Assembly: GCA_904501975.1 (NCBI GenBank) | Contig: CAJGCZ010000032.1 | Location: 1-26,481, forward strand | Source: an uncultured Akkermansia sp. | GTDB lineage: Bacteria; Verrucomicrobiota; Verrucomicrobiia; Verrucomicrobiales; Akkermansiaceae | Length of the DNA: 26,481 nt | Direction: 5' to 3' | Position numbers and translations under genes: made by a program | Part shown: piece by piece, positions 24,651 through 26,481 of the stretch | How the letters are laid out: each line of letters starts with the position of its first letter | Numbering within the stretch: the stretch's first letter is position 1 | The notes under the pieces: generated by a model | Told to the model about the DNA's origin: nothing | The model's input: only the letters and a program-made list of their open reading frames with translations | Databases searched by the model: none

Positions 24651-24869
24651 TCAAAGTTTCAGCTTGCGAGAAACCCAAAACATGGCTAACCCACCCAGCA
24701 GGCAGAACGCCAAGGCCGGGTGCCCCGCCATAAAGCCCCAAATAGCCACCCCCACCACCGGCAGCAGCACACAGAGCAAAACTATGACCTTCCCCGCAAG
24801 CACCCGCCCGGGGTATTTGCGCTTCAGATGCGATTCCGCAGCCCTCAGCCTGAAACTTCGCTTACTCAT
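24651..24869 (-). CDS. Small two-pass membrane protein (72 aa)
   Basis: Unrecognised small protein: a basic N-terminus (MSKRSFRLRAAESHLKRKY), then two membrane segments at about 27-47 (KVIVLLCVLLPVVGVAIWGF) and 51-66 (PALAFCLLGGLAMFW), ending in SRKLKL. Both ends are basic, so both should face the cytoplasm. A GGGGAAGG stretch sits directly before the ATG, and a strong promoter ends 8 bases upstream of it, which supports the start. A terminator-like hairpin follows the gene. The function is unknown. Confidence 0.6.
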   Translation of the reverse strand: MSKRSFRLRAAESHLKRKYPGRVLAGKVIVLLCVLLPVVGVAIWGFMAGHPALAFCLLGGLAMFWVSRKLKL

Positions 24870-24877
24870 CCTTCCCC

Positions 24878-24905
24878 ATCATAACACACCCCACACTTTT
24901 CGCAA
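24878..24905 (-). promoter_or_regulatory. Promoter of the small two-pass membrane protein
   Basis: Minus-strand TTGCGA (24900-24905) and TATGAT (24878-24883) are separated by 16 bases. The ATG follows the -10 by only 8 bases, so the transcript is leaderless or nearly so. Confidence 0.6.
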
Positions 24906-24946
24906 GCTCTTTGCTGCTTATTTTCCTCTCATCTGCATCATTTTGC

Positions 24947-24975
24947 TTGATATTGCGCTCTAAAGGTGTTACTAT
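24947..24975 (+). promoter_or_regulatory. Promoter of the candidate small RNA
   Basis: TTGATA (24947-24952) and TACTAT (24970-24975) are separated by 17 bases. No reading frame follows on the plus strand; a structured segment ending in six T follows instead. Confidence 0.6.
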
Positions 24976-24981
24976 AGCGGT

Positions 24982-25054
24982 GCGGTGAAAGCGTGAAGCA
25001 CTTGTTGCTTGGGGCTGTTGAGGGGTTAAACCATCCCCTGCCACCGCCTTTTTT
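24982..25054 (+). ncRNA. Candidate small RNA with three-way-junction fold
   Basis: The segment starts 6 bases after a good -10 hexamer and ends in six T (25049-25054). GCGGTG (24982-24987) pairs with CACCGC (25042-25047) to close the molecule. Inside, AAGCA/TGCTT (24996-25010) forms a 5-bp hairpin with a 5-base loop, and AGGGG/CCCCT (25021-25039) forms a second hairpin. The closing stem next to the T-tract would act as the terminator. It does not match tRNA, or the GGAAGGAAGCAGCC-type core of SRP RNA, and I cannot name a family. It ends against the stop codon of the decayed polyvalent gene on the other strand. Confidence 0.5.
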
Positions 25055-25055
25055 A

Positions 25056-26481
25056 TTAGCCACCCAGCTTTTTCTCCACCGCAGCAAACACCGCCGGAGC
25101 CTTCGTGCTGTTGATGCTCGTGTCCTTGCCGGAAAATTCCTGTTTCAGCAAATTCTGCTTGACTTCCTCCGCTTTTTCAGCCACATTAATGTCACCAGAG
25201 GGAACCGAATGCGGTGTGCGTGCAGGTGCGAGTCCTGCTCTCTGAAGAAGAAGCATCTTGGCTGAGCTCAAACTCAACCTCGGTGCTTCTTTGGTTTTAG
25301 TAGGTCTACGTTTATGCTTCTTGCTCGATGCCTCAAATACCGGCTTCGTATTGGCAGGCTCCAATACTCTCGGGCCACTCAGCGAGTACGTAATATCCGC
25401 ATTCCCGCCATCGAACGTCCCTCGGTTGTCATCTGGTTCGGGTCGCGCACCGTTATCTCATCCCTGCGCAGCATCACACCGTCAAACTGAGGGAACTGCT
25501 CAAACACATCGGGAATCACGGCACTCATCCCGCCGTTGTTCACCTCTCGCGGTGCATTCTCCTTCGTCAGCGGATTGCGCACATTCAAGAAACAATGCAT
25601 CAGGTGCTTACCCCAGATGCCCACCCCATCGGGCGAGAAGTAAATCCCCTTTCCACTCAGCCCGGCACGCTCACCGCGCTTAAACACCGTGAACGGCTCA
25701 CTATTCGTGGCATGCGTCACCACCAACGGCTCCCCATTCTCGTCCACCACCTTGCTCGCGTTCGCAGGGTCATTCTCCCAGTCACCGAACCACGCCTTGA
25801 ACGACAGCTAACGCACAGCCAGCCATTGCTCAGGGCTCAGCTTACTTGGCTTGCCATTCGGAGCAACAAGGCCACGCTTCGATGCTCTCATTGCTCTTGC
25901 AATCTTTTTGGCTTCGCTTGCGTAATTTTGCTTGATATACGCACTAATTGGATTTACAATTTCGGTGCGAGTGTAACCCTTAGAGGACGTAGTGGGATGA
26001 AACGCCCCATCACTCGCACTTTTTGTTATATCTCTTACGTATATTGTTTTCTGCATCGCACCTCTCGGATTTTTTCTCTTACTCTCTACATCCTCTACAA
26101 CGAAATACTCCACATCTCCATATTTCTTTGTGAATTCGAGCTTATATCCGTTATTGTGTTTGCCAACCTTAACAGAATCATAATTCATCACGATATCAGG
26201 AATCATTCGTAAATCGTCATGAGTTAAATTCAACTGCGAGTCCTCCGCAAAATAGTCTAAGCAATGTTCGTAGTAAGAATGCCACAAGTGAGAAACACTC
26301 ACAACATGCTCACCTTTCGCTAAATCTATTTCCCCGTTAGAAATACGCAACACATCATTTCTCAATCTGGCGGACACCTTTGCATACGCTTCCGATAAAT
26401 CTTCCTGATTACCGGAAGGTTTACCGTTTTTCGCCAATCTGTCCACGACTTTATAAAAGACATCATATTCTCCTGAGTTTC
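25056..26481 (-). pseudogene. Decayed polyvalent protein: PBECR-like nuclease plus ADP-ribosyltransferase
   Basis: Remnant of a phage/ICE-type polyvalent protein; its 5' end is beyond the window. From the edge the frame is open to an amber TAG at 25808-25810. This part has a segment LTHDDLRMIPDIVMNYDSV with a following YKLEFTKKYGDVEYFVVEDV that fits PBECR-type RNase-fold domains, then LSPEQWLAVR. After the TAG the same frame goes on with SFKAWFGDWENDPANASKVV and ENGEPLVVTHATN, a typical polyvalent ADP-ribosyltransferase start. Its His (THATN), Tyr (GIYFS) and Glu (DEITV) triad is present. The frame is then lost after DPNQM, and the expected ending (NRGTFDGGNADITYSLSG) is found in another frame from about 25430, running to 25056. 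One amber codon and one frameshift therefore break it. Confidence 0.8.

Noticed and set aside
24977..25060. tRNA or SRP RNA reading of the structured segment
   Set aside because: There is no T-loop, anticodon arm or 3' CCA layout, and the GGAAGGAAGCAGCC-type SRP core is absent.
1..26481. CRISPR array, rRNA or complete insertion sequence
   Set aside because: No regularly spaced direct repeats, rRNA-like segments or transposase genes were found on either strand.

Overview
The window looks like a chromosomal piece of a Verrucomicrobiota bacterium, possibly Akkermansia-like. That placement is an impression from gene style (GC-rich housekeeping genes, few Shine-Dalgarno sites, secreted proteins of unknown family, ankyrin proteins, hairpin-rich dispersed repeats) and was not tested by any search. 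The left and right flanks are GC-rich. The block from about 1.4 to 16.7 kb is visibly AT-rich and holds anti-phage genes, so it reads as an acquired defence island.

Layout. 1-430: hairpin-rich dispersed repeat (copy A). 431-1294 (-): ankyrin protein. 1541-5182 (+): mcrB-mcrC type IV restriction pair; McrB carries an EVE/PUA-like region before its AAA+ GTPase. 16712-5236 (-): convergent operon of four genes: a 1032-aa DruH-like protein, a 143-aa paralogue of its C-terminus, a 2008-aa DruE-like DEAH helicase with DUF1998, and a NERD-nuclease/UvrD-type helicase. This fits a type III Druantia-like system with two extra genes. A second small ankyrin gene (16751-17167, -) lies just upstream and may lead the operon.

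17465-18151 (-): secreted protein with a possible His/Cys caspase-like dyad. 18363-20512 (+): dipeptide/oligopeptide ABC ATPase, then a TatC with a long extra loop. 20513-21100: two more repeat copies in inverted orientation and a hairpin. 21224-21409 (+): small membrane protein. 24554-21347 (-): tightly packed ROK sugar kinase, RsmB/RsmF-type m5C methyltransferase, Cys-rich secreted protein and alpha/beta hydrolase. 24651-24869 (-): small membrane protein. 24947-25054 (+): a promoter, a structured segment of about 73 nt and a T-tract, a candidate small RNA. 25056-26481 (-): decayed phage/ICE-type polyvalent protein (PBECR-like nuclease plus ADP-ribosyltransferase) broken by an amber codon and a frameshift; its 5' end lies outside the window.

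How it works together. McrBC is expected to cut modified DNA. The Druantia-like operon supplies large ATP-dependent helicases, plus a nuclease-like domain in the last gene. The two systems sit tail-to-tail and could cover different phages. The most unusual items are the detached DruH C-terminal paralogue with its repeated spacer motif, the candidate small RNA, the modular repeats, the TatC insertion and the ROK kinase that has lost most zinc ligands.
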